64,000 nucleotides of DNA from Rhodococcoides fascians A25f (GTDB lineage Bacteria > Actinomycetota > Actinomycetes > Mycobacteriales > Mycobacteriaceae). Made by a program: the position numbers and the translations under genes. Below the pieces are notes generated by a model, which was given only the letters and a program-made list of their open reading frames with translations, was not told where the DNA came from and did no database searches. The stretch is taken from positions 5,487,501 to 5,551,500 of the forward strand of contig NZ_CP049744.1 in the NCBI RefSeq assembly GCF_000760935.2, read 5' to 3'. The first letter of the stretch is position 1. Every line of letters starts with the position of its first letter. This document shows positions 37,003 through 45,572 of the stretch, one piece after another.

Positions 37003-37024
37003 AATCGGACGAATTCTTCCGTTT
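37003..37024. promoter_or_regulatory. 22-bp near-perfect palindrome, likely TetR operator
   Basis: Eighteen of 22 bases are symmetric about 37013/37014, with the core CGGAnGAATTCnTCCG. It lies in the 78-bp gap between the divergent TetR (36967) and cupin (37046) genes, exactly where an operator controlling both would sit. Confidence 0.6.
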
Positions 37025-37045
37025 AAGATACTCGAGGAGACCCCG

Positions 37046-37585
37046 ATGTCCAGGCAGGCAGCACCCACCGCGATTCCGGACGACGATCCGTCTCGCATGC
37101 TCACCGTCGCGCAGGCCGATGACGCACAGCTGCCCCATATCGGATTGGTCGGTGACACGTACACGATCTTGGTCAGTGGTGCCGACACCGATGGCAGATA
37201 CACCCTGATCGACATGCACGTTCCGCCTGGCGGTGGACCGCCGCCGCACAGACACGATTTCGAGGAGATGTTCACGGTCCTCGACGGCGAGGTCGAGGTG
37301 ACGTTTCGCGGTGAGAAGATCACCGCAGGAGTCGGGGTGACGATCAACATCCCTGCCAATGCCCCGCACTCGTTCGTCAACGGCTCCGATCGAGCCGCGC
37401 GGCTGCTGTGCATGTGTTCCCCTGCAGGGCAGGACGAGTTCTTCACTCTGGTCGGCCAGGCCGTTGCGAGCCGCACCGAGGCTCCGGTTCCGCTCGACGC
37501 GGCCGCTACACAAGCTTTCATCGCGAAGTCGCAGACATTGGCTCCGAGCTTCCACACCGAGTTGCTGCCGCCGGAGAAGCAATGA
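37046..37585 (+). CDS. Cupin domain protein
   Basis: 179 residues, one cupin barrel with the two conserved motifs: GGGPPPHRHDFEEMFTVLDG (motif 1, His, His, Glu) and INIPANAPHSFVN (motif 2, His), so a metal is probably bound. Start ATG 37046 has GAGGAG six bases upstream. It overlaps the esterase start by four bases (ATGA). Cupins of this small size act as isomerases, dioxygenases or sensors; here the pairing with a carboxylesterase and a TetR repressor suggests detoxification or catabolism of an ester. Confidence 0.82.
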   Translation: MSRQAAPTAIPDDDPSRMLTVAQADDAQLPHIGLVGDTYTILVSGADTDGRYTLIDMHVPPGGGPPPHRHDFEEMFTVLDGEVEVTFRGEKITAGVGVTINIPANAPHSFVNGSDRAARLLCMCSPAGQDEFFTLVGQAVASRTEAPVPLDAAATQAFIAKSQTLAPSFHTELLPPEKQ

Positions 37586-38498
37586 CCCAGCAGCAACGCA
37601 CAGAACTGGACGGACTGCTGCGCCACGGCCCACTCGACGTCGGAGGAGACGTCGCCGAGCAACGCGTGATCTTCCACGACATGATTTCGGCAGTGCCCCT
37701 GCCCAGTGATGTGTCGACCGTCGAGGACGAACTCGGCGGAGTGCCTGTCGTTCTCGTCGACACCCCTGGAACCGACCCGTCCCGAGCGGTGCTGTACCTG
37801 CACGGCGGCGCATACGCGCTCGGATCGGCGGCGGACTCGGTCGGGCTGGCCAACGATGTCTCTCGACGAGTCGGTGCGCGTGTCATCTCGGTCGACTACC
37901 GCCTTGCACCCGAACATCCATTCCCCGCGGCCCTCGACGACGCACTGGCCGTCTACCGGGCCCTACTCGATCAGGGCACGTCCAGCGAAAGCATTGCAGT
38001 CGTGGGCGAATCCGCCGGAGGTGGCCTGGCGATCTCGCTGCTCGCCGCACTCCGCGCCCATGATCTGCCGCAACCCTGCTGCGCCGCGGTCTTCTCACCC
38101 TGGGTCGATCTGACTGTGTCGGGCACAGCGCCACCACCAAAGCCGACCTCGACCCCGCGCTCACCGCCGAGGCTCTGCGCACGCGTGCCCGCGACTACGT
38201 CGGCGACAACGACGTGGACCCACTGCTCGCCAGTCCCATCGACGCCGACCTCACCGGTTTGCCACCACTGCTGATCCAAGTCGGCTCGCACGAGATCTTG
38301 CTCGACGACGCTATCCGGTTGGCAGCCCGTGCGGCTGATCGGAACGTCGAGGTGGACCTTCAGGTCTGGCCGGAGGTACCACACGTCTTCCAGGGCTTCG
38401 CCGCTCTGCTCGACGACGCCGACCGCGCGCTGAACGCCGTGGCCGTTTTCATGGAGCGACACGGGTTCGCGTCAGCGTCACCGACTCGCCGCTCGTAG
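37582..38498 (+). pseudogene. Alpha/beta hydrolase (HSL-type esterase), frameshifted
   Basis: The first part (37582 to about 38120) reads as the hormone-sensitive-lipase family with oxyanion motif HGGA in LYLHGGAYALG and nucleophile motif GESAGGG. At about 38121 the frame is lost. The remaining part continues in the next frame with the catalytic Asp region (VGSHEILLDDA) and the His in EVPHVF, to a stop at 38498. A single missing base near 38121-38124 (for example one C in GGGCAC) would restore one continuous protein of about 305 residues, with the complete triad. Either a recent mutation or a sequence error. The start ATG 37582 overlaps the cupin stop. Confidence 0.8.
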
Positions 38499-38655
38499 CC
38501 CGGACGGGGGCCGTACCCGAGGGGTGTCCACACGGACGGTGACGGTGATCCGTCTCCCCGGCGAACGCGCGGAAACAGCGGGTTTAGTGTTGACGACGAA
38601 TGCGACTCAGGAGCGGAACCTGAGGACGCGCGTCCGCCGACCGCTCAGGAGTGTC

Positions 38656-40383
38656 ATGACGACCCCGCAGAATCCCCCGGAAAAGCAATCCCCCGACATC
38701 GACGTCAAACCGCGTAGTCGCGACGTCACCGATGGACTGGAGAAGACGGCAGCGCGCGGCATGCTCCGCGCCGTCGGCATGGGCGACGACGACTGGGTCA
38801 AGTCCCAGATCGGTGTCGCATCGTCGTGGAACGAGATCACCCCGTGCAACCTCTCGCTCGAGCGGCTGGCCAAAGAGGTCAAGAAGGGCGTCCACGCCGC
38901 CGGCGGGTATCCGTTGGAATTCGGCACCATCTCGGTGTCCGACGGCATCTCGATGGGCCACGAGGGCATGCACTTCTCGCTGGTCTCCCGTGAGGTCATC
39001 GCCGACAGCGTCGAAACCGTCATCAGCGCCGAGCGCCTCGACGGCTCGGTCCTGCTCGCCGGGTGCGACAAGTCTCTGCCCGGAATGCTCATGGCCGCAG
39101 CACGTCTGGACCTGGCGAGCGTGTTCCTCTACGCCGGTTCCACATTGCCCGGCTTCGCCACCCTGTCCGACGGCAGCGAGCACCAGGTGACGATCATCGA
39201 CGCATTCGAGGCCGTCGGGGCCTGTTCACGCGGACTGATGTCGCGGGCCGACGTCGACACCATCGAACGCGCCATCTGCCCCGGTGAAGGTGCCTGCGGC
39301 GGAATGTACACCGCCAACACGATGGCCAGTGCAGCCGAGGCAATGGGAATGTCGTTGCCCGGCAGCGCATCACCGCCCGCACCGGACCGTCGACGCGACG
39401 GATTCGCACACGCCAGCGGCGAGGCCGTCGTCGACCTTCTCCGACGCGGCATCCGCACCAGCGACATCCTCACCAAGGAAGCGTTCGAGAACGCCATTGC
39501 CGTCGTCATGGCCTTCGGTGGCTCCACCAACGCCGTCCTGCATCTCCTCGCCATCGCCCACGAAGCGCAGGTCGAGCTGACCCTGGCCGACTTCACCCGC
39601 GTCGGCGCAAAGGTTCCCCACCTCGCGGACGTCAAGCCGTTCGGCAAGCACGTCATGACCGACGTCGACGCCATCGGCGGAGTACCCGTCGTGATGAAGG
39701 CTCTGCTCGACGCCGGCCTGATGCACGGCGACTGCATGACGGTCACCGGAAAGACCGTGGCACAGAACCTCGCTCACATCGCACCGCCCGATCCCGACGG
39801 CAAGGTGCTGCGCGCACTCGACAAGCCGATCCACCCGACAGGCGGCATCACCATTCTCGAGGGCTCACTTGCTCCGGGCGGGGCCGTCGTCAAGTCCGCA
39901 GGCTTCGACTCCGACGTATTCGTCGGTACCGCACGAGTTTTCGAGCGCGAGCGTGCGGCAATGGATGCTCTGGAGAACGGAACAATCACCGCCGGCGACG
40001 TCGTCGTCATCCGCTACGAGGGCCCCAAGGGCGGGCCGGGAATGCGTGAGATGCTCGCGATCACCGGAGCGATCAAGGGCGCGGGCCTCGGCAAGGATGT
40101 CCTGCTGCTCACCGACGGACGGTTCTCCGGCGGCACCACGGGCCTGTGCGTCGGACACGTTGCCCCCGAGGCAGTCGACGGCGGTCCCATCGCCTTCGTC
40201 CGCGACGGTGACCAAATCCGACTCGACGTCGGCAAGGGCACCCTCGACCTCCTGGTCGATGCAGCCGAACTGGACTCCCGCGCACAGGGTTGGGCTCCGC
40301 TGCCGCCGCGCTACACCCGCGGAGTGCTGGCGAAGTACTCGAAGCTGGTGGGATCGGCCTCGAACGGTGCGGTGCTGATCTAG
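38656..40383 (+). CDS. ilvD: Dihydroxy-acid dehydratase
   Basis: 575 residues. It catalyses the dehydration of dihydroxy acids to 2-keto acids in isoleucine and valine synthesis (and feeds leucine and pantothenate). The iron-sulfur cysteines are visible in [21 protein letters not shown] and [14 protein letters not shown]; family phrases [14 protein letters not shown] and [14 protein letters not shown] confirm it. The start ATG 38656 has CAGGAG five bases upstream, and an open frame extends further upstream without support. It is not linked to other ilv genes in the window. Two REP-like repeats follow its stop. Confidence 0.95.
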   Translation: MTTPQNPPEKQSPDIDVKPRSRDVTDGLEKTAARGMLRAVGMGDDDWVKSQIGVASSWNEITPCNLSLERLAKEVKKGVHAAGGYPLEFGTISVSDGISMGHEGMHFSLVSREVIADSVETVISAERLDGSVLLAGCDKSLPGMLMAAARLDLASVFLYAGSTLPGFATLSDGSEHQVTIIDAFEAVGACSRGLMSRADVDTIERAICPGEGACGGMYTANTMASAAEAMGMSLPGSASPPAPDRRRDGFAHASGEAVVDLLRRGIRTSDILTKEAFENAIAVVMAFGGSTNAVLHLLAIAHEAQVELTLADFTRVGAKVPHLADVKPFGKHVMTDVDAIGGVPVVMKALLDAGLMHGDCMTVTGKTVAQNLAHIAPPDPDGKVLRALDKPIHPTGGITILEGSLAPGGAVVKSAGFDSDVFVGTARVFERERAAMDALENGTITAGDVVVIRYEGPKGGPGMREMLAITGAIKGAGLGKDVLLLTDGRFSGGTTGLCVGHVAPEAVDGGPIAFVRDGDQIRLDVGKGTLDLLVDAAELDSRAQGWAPLPPRYTRGVLAKYSKLVGSASNGAVLI

Positions 40384-40424
40384 CCCTCACCTCCCCTCTC
40401 CCCGCCCCCCTTCCCCCGCCGCGT

Positions 40425-40533
40425 CAATGGACCACTGCATACGTCTGAGAAGTGCAAGGGTTCATTCACGCAGCGATGCCCGCGCATGAATGAACCACTG
40501 CACACGTCTCGGCGATGCAATGGTCCATTCACG
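40425..40533. repeat. Two tandem 46-bp REP-like hairpin repeats
   Basis: Unit 1 (40425-40470) and unit 2 (40488-40533) are similar 46-bp sequences. Each begins AATGnACCACTGCA and ends with its imperfect inverse (TGCAAnGGTnCATT), followed by CACGC, so each can fold as a hairpin. The spacing is 17 bp. They lie between the convergent ilvD and MFS genes, where they may also terminate transcription. The GC-rich run after unit 2 (40534-40577) is low-complexity. Confidence 0.65.
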
Positions 40534-40577
40534 CGAGCGGGGTGGGCGGGTGGGGCGGGTGGGGCGGGCAGGGAGAG

Positions 40578-42737
40578 CTACAGCGGCATTGCCCACATGG
40601 AGCTCGAGCGTTCCTTGAATTCGGTGCAGTTCGCGTGTTGCTTGCTCGCCCTCTGGTAGAAGGTCTGCAGCGGAGCAGCGGGTTGCACCGGCTCCGAAGC
40701 GGGCGCAACCGGGAGATCGCTGAGTTCGAGTGCGGCGTCGAGGGCTTCCTCTGCCTCGACGCGTCGGGTGCGCGCCAGGTTCGACAACGCGAGCTGGTGA
40801 ATCGTCACCCGCTCACCGGACTTGGCGTCCACGCGGGCCTGTCGGGCAACGGATGCATCGAGTTCGTACACCTTCGAGGCCAGCTGGTAGATGCTGGGGC
40901 GTTCGAGTTCTGCGTCCACCAGAGCCGGCTCGGCCACGGTGCGCGTCGGCTCACTCTTCGGCACGACTTTCGGTGTGTCTTCCTCGGCGGCACGTAGTGC
41001 GTGCCGCGCACTCGGCTTTTCGATTTTTGCGGCCGACGGCCGTTCCAGTAGCTGCTCGAGTTCGGCTACCTCACGGTCGGCTGCTCCATCCTTGGCAGGC
41101 GGAACGACGAAGGGCACGATCGGCTCGAACGGGATCCTCTCCGACGACGTCGCCAGTGCCGCGCTCCGCGAGGGGATCAGCAGCGCCACGATCACCGTGC
41201 CGACGCCGAACACCACGGCGGCAACCAGGCTGGTGTGCGTCACCGCGTCGCCGAACGCGGCGACGGCATTGGCCTGCAAGTTGTCTGCGAACCCGCTGAG
41301 AAACGCATTCTGGGCGCGAATGATGTCGGACACGATCACTGCACCGGCAAGCGAATCCTGGGACGCAGCAAGCCCTTCCGCTGCCTGCCCGGTGTACTGG
41401 CCGTTCGGTTGCTTACCGGGGAAGGTTTGCAGAAAGCCTTCGATTCCCTGCCGATAGGACGCGGCGAGCACCGAACCGAGCACGGCGATTCCGAGCGAGC
41501 CGCCGAGTTCGAGCGCTGTGTCGTTGAGTCCGCCGCCCACACCGAGCTTGCTGTCCGGAAACTCGCCCATGATGGCGTCGGTGCACGGCGAGACGGACAA
41601 GCCGATCGCGAGACCGAGCAGCGTCAGCACGGGCAGGAAGTCGGAGTACGTTGCGGTCGGGTCGATTCCGATCAACGAGACGACCGACAGCGTTCCCACG
41701 ACCATGCCCGCGGTCACGGTGACGCGTGGTCCGAGCTTCGGTGTGAGCCACATCGTGATTCCGGATCCGACGAAGACTGCGCCGGCCAACGGCAAGAGGT
41801 GCACGCCCGTGGAGACCGGGCCGTACCCGAGGGCGAACTGGAGGTACTGGGCGACGAAGTAGATCGCACCGAACGTGACCAGGAAGAACACCAGCACCGC
41901 GAGGGTCGCGCCACTGAGGATGCGGGAGGAGAACATTCGGACGTCGAGCAGCGGATTGGGATGGCGCAGTTCCCATCCCACGAAGCCCACGATCGACAGC
42001 AGGCCGACGAGCGCGAAGTACAACGGCCCGACGGTCCAGCCGAAGTGCATTCCTTCGATGATGGCGTACACGACGGTCGACACGGCCAGGACCGACAGCA
42101 ATCCACCGACCCAGTCGATCGCGCCGGGGTCGACGGCCCGCGACGGCGGAACCAGGACGACGGCTCCGACGATGGCCGCCAACGCAATAGGAACGTTGAT
42201 CAGGAAAGTCGAATGCCAGGTGAAGCTCTCGAGGAGCCAACCCGCAAGCAGTGGTCCGGCTGCAATGGCGAGTCCCGAGGTAGCCGCCCATACGGTGACG
42301 GCGGTGGCGCGCTCTCGCTTCGGGAACGTGGCGACCAACAGCGACAGCGTTGCGGGCATGACGATCGCCGCGGCGACGCCCATGACGATGCGCGCCAGGA
42401 TGACTCCGACGGTGGCGTCGGTGAGTGCCCCGGCAATCGAACCCGCCACGAAGATGATCAAGCCGAGAATCAGTGCCCCACGACGGCTGTAGCGATCGCC
42501 GATCACGCCGCACAGCAGCATCAGAGACGCGTATGGGACGGTGTAGCCGTCGATCACCCACTGCAGGTCACTGCTGGTCAGACTCAGGTCGAGAGTCATC
42601 GATGGTGCCGCGACCAGCAGGGCCGTGTTGGCCATGACCACGATCAGCAGACTCAGGCACAGGACCACCAGAGCCGACCAGCGTCGTGAATACGGTTTGT
42701 TCATATCTTGGACAGGCGTCATCGCAAGCAACGTCAT
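40578..42737 (-). CDS. MFS efflux transporter (DHA2) with long cytoplasmic tail
   Basis: 719 residues. The first 530 or so form fourteen transmembrane helices of an EmrB/QacA-type drug exporter (VAAPSMTLDLSLTSSDLQWV, GDRYSRRGALI for motif A, GPLLAGWLLE for motif C). The last about 190 residues are hydrophilic and Ala/Glu/Pro-rich, with weak helical repeats (AAEEDTPKVVPKSEP, VDAELERP), not usual for the family. ATG 42737 follows a G-rich ribosome-binding site; the upstream start (42758) is less good. It is divergent from a TetR gene, its likely regulator. Substrate unknown. Confidence 0.85.
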   Translation of the reverse strand: MTLLAMTPVQDMNKPYSRRWSALVVLCLSLLIVVMANTALLVAAPSMTLDLSLTSSDLQWVIDGYTVPYASLMLLCGVIGDRYSRRGALILGLIIFVAGSIAGALTDATVGVILARIVMGVAAAIVMPATLSLLVATFPKRERATAVTVWAATSGLAIAAGPLLAGWLLESFTWHSTFLINVPIALAAIVGAVVLVPPSRAVDPGAIDWVGGLLSVLAVSTVVYAIIEGMHFGWTVGPLYFALVGLLSIVGFVGWELRHPNPLLDVRMFSSRILSGATLAVLVFFLVTFGAIYFVAQYLQFALGYGPVSTGVHLLPLAGAVFVGSGITMWLTPKLGPRVTVTAGMVVGTLSVVSLIGIDPTATYSDFLPVLTLLGLAIGLSVSPCTDAIMGEFPDSKLGVGGGLNDTALELGGSLGIAVLGSVLAASYRQGIEGFLQTFPGKQPNGQYTGQAAEGLAASQDSLAGAVIVSDIIRAQNAFLSGFADNLQANAVAAFGDAVTHTSLVAAVVFGVGTVIVALLIPSRSAALATSSERIPFEPIVPFVVPPAKDGAADREVAELEQLLERPSAAKIEKPSARHALRAAEEDTPKVVPKSEPTRTVAEPALVDAELERPSIYQLASKVYELDASVARQARVDAKSGERVTIHQLALSNLARTRRVEAEEALDAALELSDLPVAPASEPVQPAAPLQTFYQRASKQHANCTEFKERSSSMWAMPL

Positions 42738-42773
42738 TGTGTTCCCCCCCGTTGGCAAAGTGCCGACACACCT

Positions 42774-42789
42774 TGCACAGTGCTGTGCA
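42774..42789. promoter_or_regulatory. 16-bp palindrome between MFS and TetR genes
   Basis: TGCACAGTGCTGTGCA is symmetric except for its two centre bases and lies 37 bp upstream of the MFS start. A second, looser hairpin (GTGGC/GCCAC, 42825-42838) lies nearer the TetR start. Either may be the TetR operator. A short leader for the MFS transcript must cross the first one. Confidence 0.5.
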
Positions 42790-42872
42790 GCTTAAGAAGA
42801 ATCGTCTACGATCGGCAATCTTTTGTGGCGGCAGCCACACTCTCCGCACACGATCGTGCTAGTTGTTGACCT

Positions 42873-43544
42873 GTGCGAAAGACGACGGAGTCGAGATCGA
42901 CTGCACGGGATGCCGCAGCGCCACCCGTGCAGCGCCGTGACGCCAGGTCGAACCGAGCGAGAATTCTCGATGTCGCACAACGGGTGTTGGCGGACAATCC
43001 GGATGCGACCATCAACGACGTCGCAGCCGCGGCAGGGGTGGTTCGGCGAACCGTATACGCCCACTTCGCCTCTCGCGAGGCGCTGATCGACGGCATCGCC
43101 CTGGAGGCGGCCGACAGCATCTCGGCGGCTCTCGGCCGCGTTCCCGCCGCCGACGAATCGGCCGTGACGGTCTTCGTCCGGCAGACGCTGGCTCTCACTC
43201 GCGTCGGCGACCAGTACCGTCTACTTCTCGCTGTTGCGCGAACAGATTTGGGCCACAACGGTATTCACAATCTTCTCGGTCCTATGCGAGAAGCGGCCGC
43301 CGCCGTCATCCGGCGCGGTCAGCGGGAGGGCGTGTTCTCCTCGTACCAAGCCGCGGAGGTACTCATCCTCAACATCGAGGCGATTGCGCTGTCCATCCTC
43401 GATGCCACCAACGCCGGACTGCTCACCGACCCGGCAGGGGCCGCCACGACGTCGAGCCTTGTTCTGCTGGGGATCGCCCCGGAGGATGCGGAACGAATCG
43501 TCGCCGATGTGCGGGCGTCCGACTCGTCCGCGCGCGCCCGCTGA
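42873..43544 (+). CDS. TetR-family regulator
   Basis: 223 residues. Helix-turn-helix DVAAAAGVVRRTVYAHFASREAL is near residue 50; the N-terminal 25 residues are basic and disordered-looking. GTG 42873 is the first start of a frame open to the divergent promoter. It faces away from the MFS gene, a classic repressor-efflux pair. The C-terminal domain resembles those that bind planar cationic drugs, but the ligand is unknown. It ends before a strong terminator. Confidence 0.82.
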   Translation: MRKTTESRSTARDAAAPPVQRRDARSNRARILDVAQRVLADNPDATINDVAAAAGVVRRTVYAHFASREALIDGIALEAADSISAALGRVPAADESAVTVFVRQTLALTRVGDQYRLLLAVARTDLGHNGIHNLLGPMREAAAAVIRRGQREGVFSSYQAAEVLILNIEAIALSILDATNAGLLTDPAGAATTSSLVLLGIAPEDAERIVADVRASDSSARAR

Positions 43545-43568
43545 CAACTCCCGAGCCTCCGAAACGAC

Positions 43569-43611
43569 GAATGTCCCGCCTCGAGCAACAGATTGCTCGA
43601 GCGGGACATTC
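43569..43611. terminator. Bidirectional terminator, about 20-bp stem
   Basis: The arms starting at 43569 and ending at 43611 pair over about 19 bp with a single bulged C and a four-base loop (CAGA). It lies between the convergent TetR and S1 protease genes. Confidence 0.75.
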
Positions 43612-43629
43612 GGTGCGAACTGTGGACTG

Positions 43630-44286
43630 TCAGGGAGCCGGAACGAATCCTGCGCCGAGTCCGTTGCCCTGATCGACGTTACGAAGGATCGCATCGAAGT
43701 TGGTGCCGACCTCGGGACCGAAGCACGCGACGCCCAGGTAGGCGTTGACCATGCCGACGAGGGTGTTGCCGACGACGACCGGGCTACCCGAGTCACCTTC
43801 GACGACGCACAGCTGCGCCCATGTCTCCTGCGACTGCAGGATGTCGCCGTACGCGAGGCCGCAGGTGTTGCCGGTGGTACGGCCTTCCTTGCAGACGATG
43901 TTCGGGAACGCCGTCGGCGGGCCGACCTGAGAGATGGTCACGTTGCCCACGCGGCTGATCGGTGCAACCTTGTCGCGCTGGAATTCGATGACGGCGTAGT
44001 CGTACTCCGGGTTGGAGAATGCGATGCGGCCGACCTCGCCGAGGGAGGTGTCGTATTCCGGGACGATGGAATCGCCTGCGCGGCCGCAGTGGCCGGCGGT
44101 GAAGCCCACGAGATTTCCGCTGCGGTCGTTACCGATCGTCGTCAGCGTGCACTCGGCCTGACCTCCGACGATGATTCCCGACCCACCACCGAGAGCAGCT
44201 GGAGCGGCCGCGGATGCGGTCCCCACGCCGACGCTGGCTACGATTGCAGCCGCCCCCACGACGACGAGCATGAATTTCTTGAACAT
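43630..44286 (-). CDS. Secreted S1-family serine protease
   Basis: 218 residues. Signal peptide 1-26 (KKFMLVVVGAAAIVASVGVG, cleavage after ASA), then a short chymotrypsin-like domain with the triad His in FTAGHCG, Asp in PEYDYAVIEF and Ser in GDSGSPVVV. Cysteine pairs suggest disulfides. There is no pro-domain, unlike alpha-lytic proteases, so activation may not need one. It is secreted through the membrane into the wall or medium. Rhodococci commonly carry such proteases. Monocistronic; a terminator follows. Confidence 0.88.
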   Translation of the reverse strand: MFKKFMLVVVGAAAIVASVGVGTASAAAPAALGGGSGIIVGGQAECTLTTIGNDRSGNLVGFTAGHCGRAGDSIVPEYDTSLGEVGRIAFSNPEYDYAVIEFQRDKVAPISRVGNVTISQVGPPTAFPNIVCKEGRTTGNTCGLAYGDILQSQETWAQLCVVEGDSGSPVVVGNTLVGMVNAYLGVACFGPEVGTNFDAILRNVDQGNGLGAGFVPAP

Positions 44287-44352
44287 GTACTCCCTCTCAG
44301 CGGTGTCGGCAGAACCCTAGCAACAACACGTGTACGAACACGAGCGAGTGGT

Positions 44353-45102
44353 TCATACGTCCTGCTCGAGGGCGGCAAGGGTGGTGCGCGCTTCCTCCAG
44401 TTGGCGACTCAGTTCTGCAACGCGGCGAGCAGCCTCTTCGCGCGCGTGGGAGATGACGGCCTCGACTGCGTCGCGTGCGATGGGATCGCCCAACTCTCGC
44501 ACGGCCCTGCTCACCGACTCCGGACTCACCGGTTGCGCCTTGGTGGGGCGCTTCGCGCCCTGGGTGACCGTGACCGACCAATCGTTGTCCGCCCCGGCGT
44601 GAATAGTGACGCTGACCCCGCCTGGAGCCTTTTTTGCGCGACGGGGAGCCTGCTGTTGCGGCTGCGCCCTGGGTTGTTCCACCACTGCCTTGGGTTGTTC
44701 CACCACTGCCTTGGGTTTTTCCACCACGGCCTTGGCAGGTGCCGGAGCTGTTGTCGGCTTTGCTGCGACTGCTTCCGTCCGAGTCGGGGCGGCGGACACC
44801 GGCGGCGCCACTTTCTTCGCAGGTACGCGCTTGGCCGGCGCAGGCGGGGTTGCCGCGTTGCGAGTGATACGTAGTTCCTCTGCCTCGTAAGGCAATTCGT
44901 CGTTGACACCCTTCGGACTGATAGTGACCGTGGTGCCGTCGATCGAGATCACCTTCGCCGACGTTCCGTCGGACAGTCCGAGGCTCGGGTTCGGTTCACG
45001 AAGATAGACGGTTGCCCGACGCCCCTCGGCGAGCGCCGCAGCCAGCGTCGTCAGATTCTCCGGGGTCAACGAATCGTTCACGGCGCGCCCACGGGGTGGC
45101 AT
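44353..45102 (-). CDS. DUF6319-type protein with KAVVEQP repeats
   Basis: 249 residues in three parts. Residues 1-80 form a small domain (VNDSLTPENLTTLAAALAEG, then a beta-rich part with ITRNAATPP), which resembles the DUF6319 region. Residues 85-165 are low-complexity Ala/Pro/Lys/Val with three copies of KAVVE(K/Q)P. The C-terminal 80 residues are charged, with a coiled coil (AVISHAREEAARRVAELSRQ). A basic linker with helical tail suggests DNA or nucleoid binding, but no function is established. The start ATG 45102 is the only one near the divergent promoter. Confidence 0.65.
   Translation of the reverse strand: MPPRGRAVNDSLTPENLTTLAAALAEGRRATVYLREPNPSLGLSDGTSAKVISIDGTTVTISPKGVNDELPYEAEELRITRNAATPPAPAKRVPAKKVAPPVSAAPTRTEAVAAKPTTAPAPAKAVVEKPKAVVEQPKAVVEQPRAQPQQQAPRRAKKAPGGVSVTIHAGADNDWSVTVTQGAKRPTKAQPVSPESVSRAVRELGDPIARDAVEAVISHAREEAARRVAELSRQLEEARTTLAALEQDV
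44671..44733 (-). repeat. Three 21-bp tandem repeats in the DUF6319 gene
   Basis: Units at 44671-44691, 44692-44712 and 44713-44733 encode KAVVEQP (twice) and KAVVEKP. Units 1 and 2 are identical; unit 3 has two changes. In-frame slippage could change the linker length. Confidence 0.8.
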
Positions 45103-45572
45103 CGACTACCGGCCTCTCTCGAAAGTGTTTGCGAATACTGTCGCACAGATACTGGGCCGATGTCATCGACCGAGCGCGGGACACGTCGACAGCACACGTT
45201 CGGAATGGATATCGGGAAGGTATCTGTTAATCCAAGTAACTGTAACCGTAAGTAACTGTTACTTGGATTAACACTTAGATTTGGGTGGCCGAGAAGGCCG
45301 ATGACCTGACTCTATACGACGGTTTTTCCGAACGCCCGCCGAGTCCACTCGACGTGACATTGACCCCCGACAAGTGCTTGCGGTCGTTCCGCAGGCTCCA
45401 CTCCTGACCACTGAACGTCACATCGACTACCGGCCAGGTACCCGCGAGTAGCGGTGCGCGGCGTCGAGATATTTCGTCCCGTTGCGACCTCACCGAACCG
45501 CCCTCGCGGCCGGTATCTCCCGCGTAGCCTGGCGACCGTGCCTTCTTGTATGGGTACGGAACAGGAGCCTCG
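45103..45572. other. 470-bp intergenic region between DUF6319 and plsB
   Basis: No gene of its own is credible here; a minus-strand open frame across 45275-45646 has no ribosome-binding site and overlaps the plsB start. The region holds a large AT-rich inverted repeat (45225-45273), and a 15-bp direct repeat CATCGACTACCGGCC at 45100-45114 and 45421-45435. Around 45330-45425 two short similar segments (GTGACATTGAC and GTCACATCGAC) give it a REP-like look. Promoters for both divergent genes must lie here. Confidence 0.5.
45225..45273. promoter_or_regulatory. 16-bp inverted repeat with internal direct repeats, possible operator
   Basis: Arms TGTTAATCCAAGTAAC (45225-45240) and GTTACTTGGATTAACA (45258-45273) are perfect inverses with a 17-base loop. 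The direct repeat AAGTAACTGT occurs at 45234-45243 and 45250-45259. The block is AT-rich in a GC-rich region and lies between divergent promoters (DUF6319 at 45102, plsB at 45573), so it could bind a dimeric or tetrameric repressor, or be a cruciform. No terminator-like T-run follows. Confidence 0.5.

Noticed and set aside
41235..42689. Plus-strand open frame of 484 codons opposite the MFS exporter
   Set aside because: Low-complexity composition (Gln/Asp/His/Arg-rich) and no ribosome-binding site; antisense to a clear transporter.
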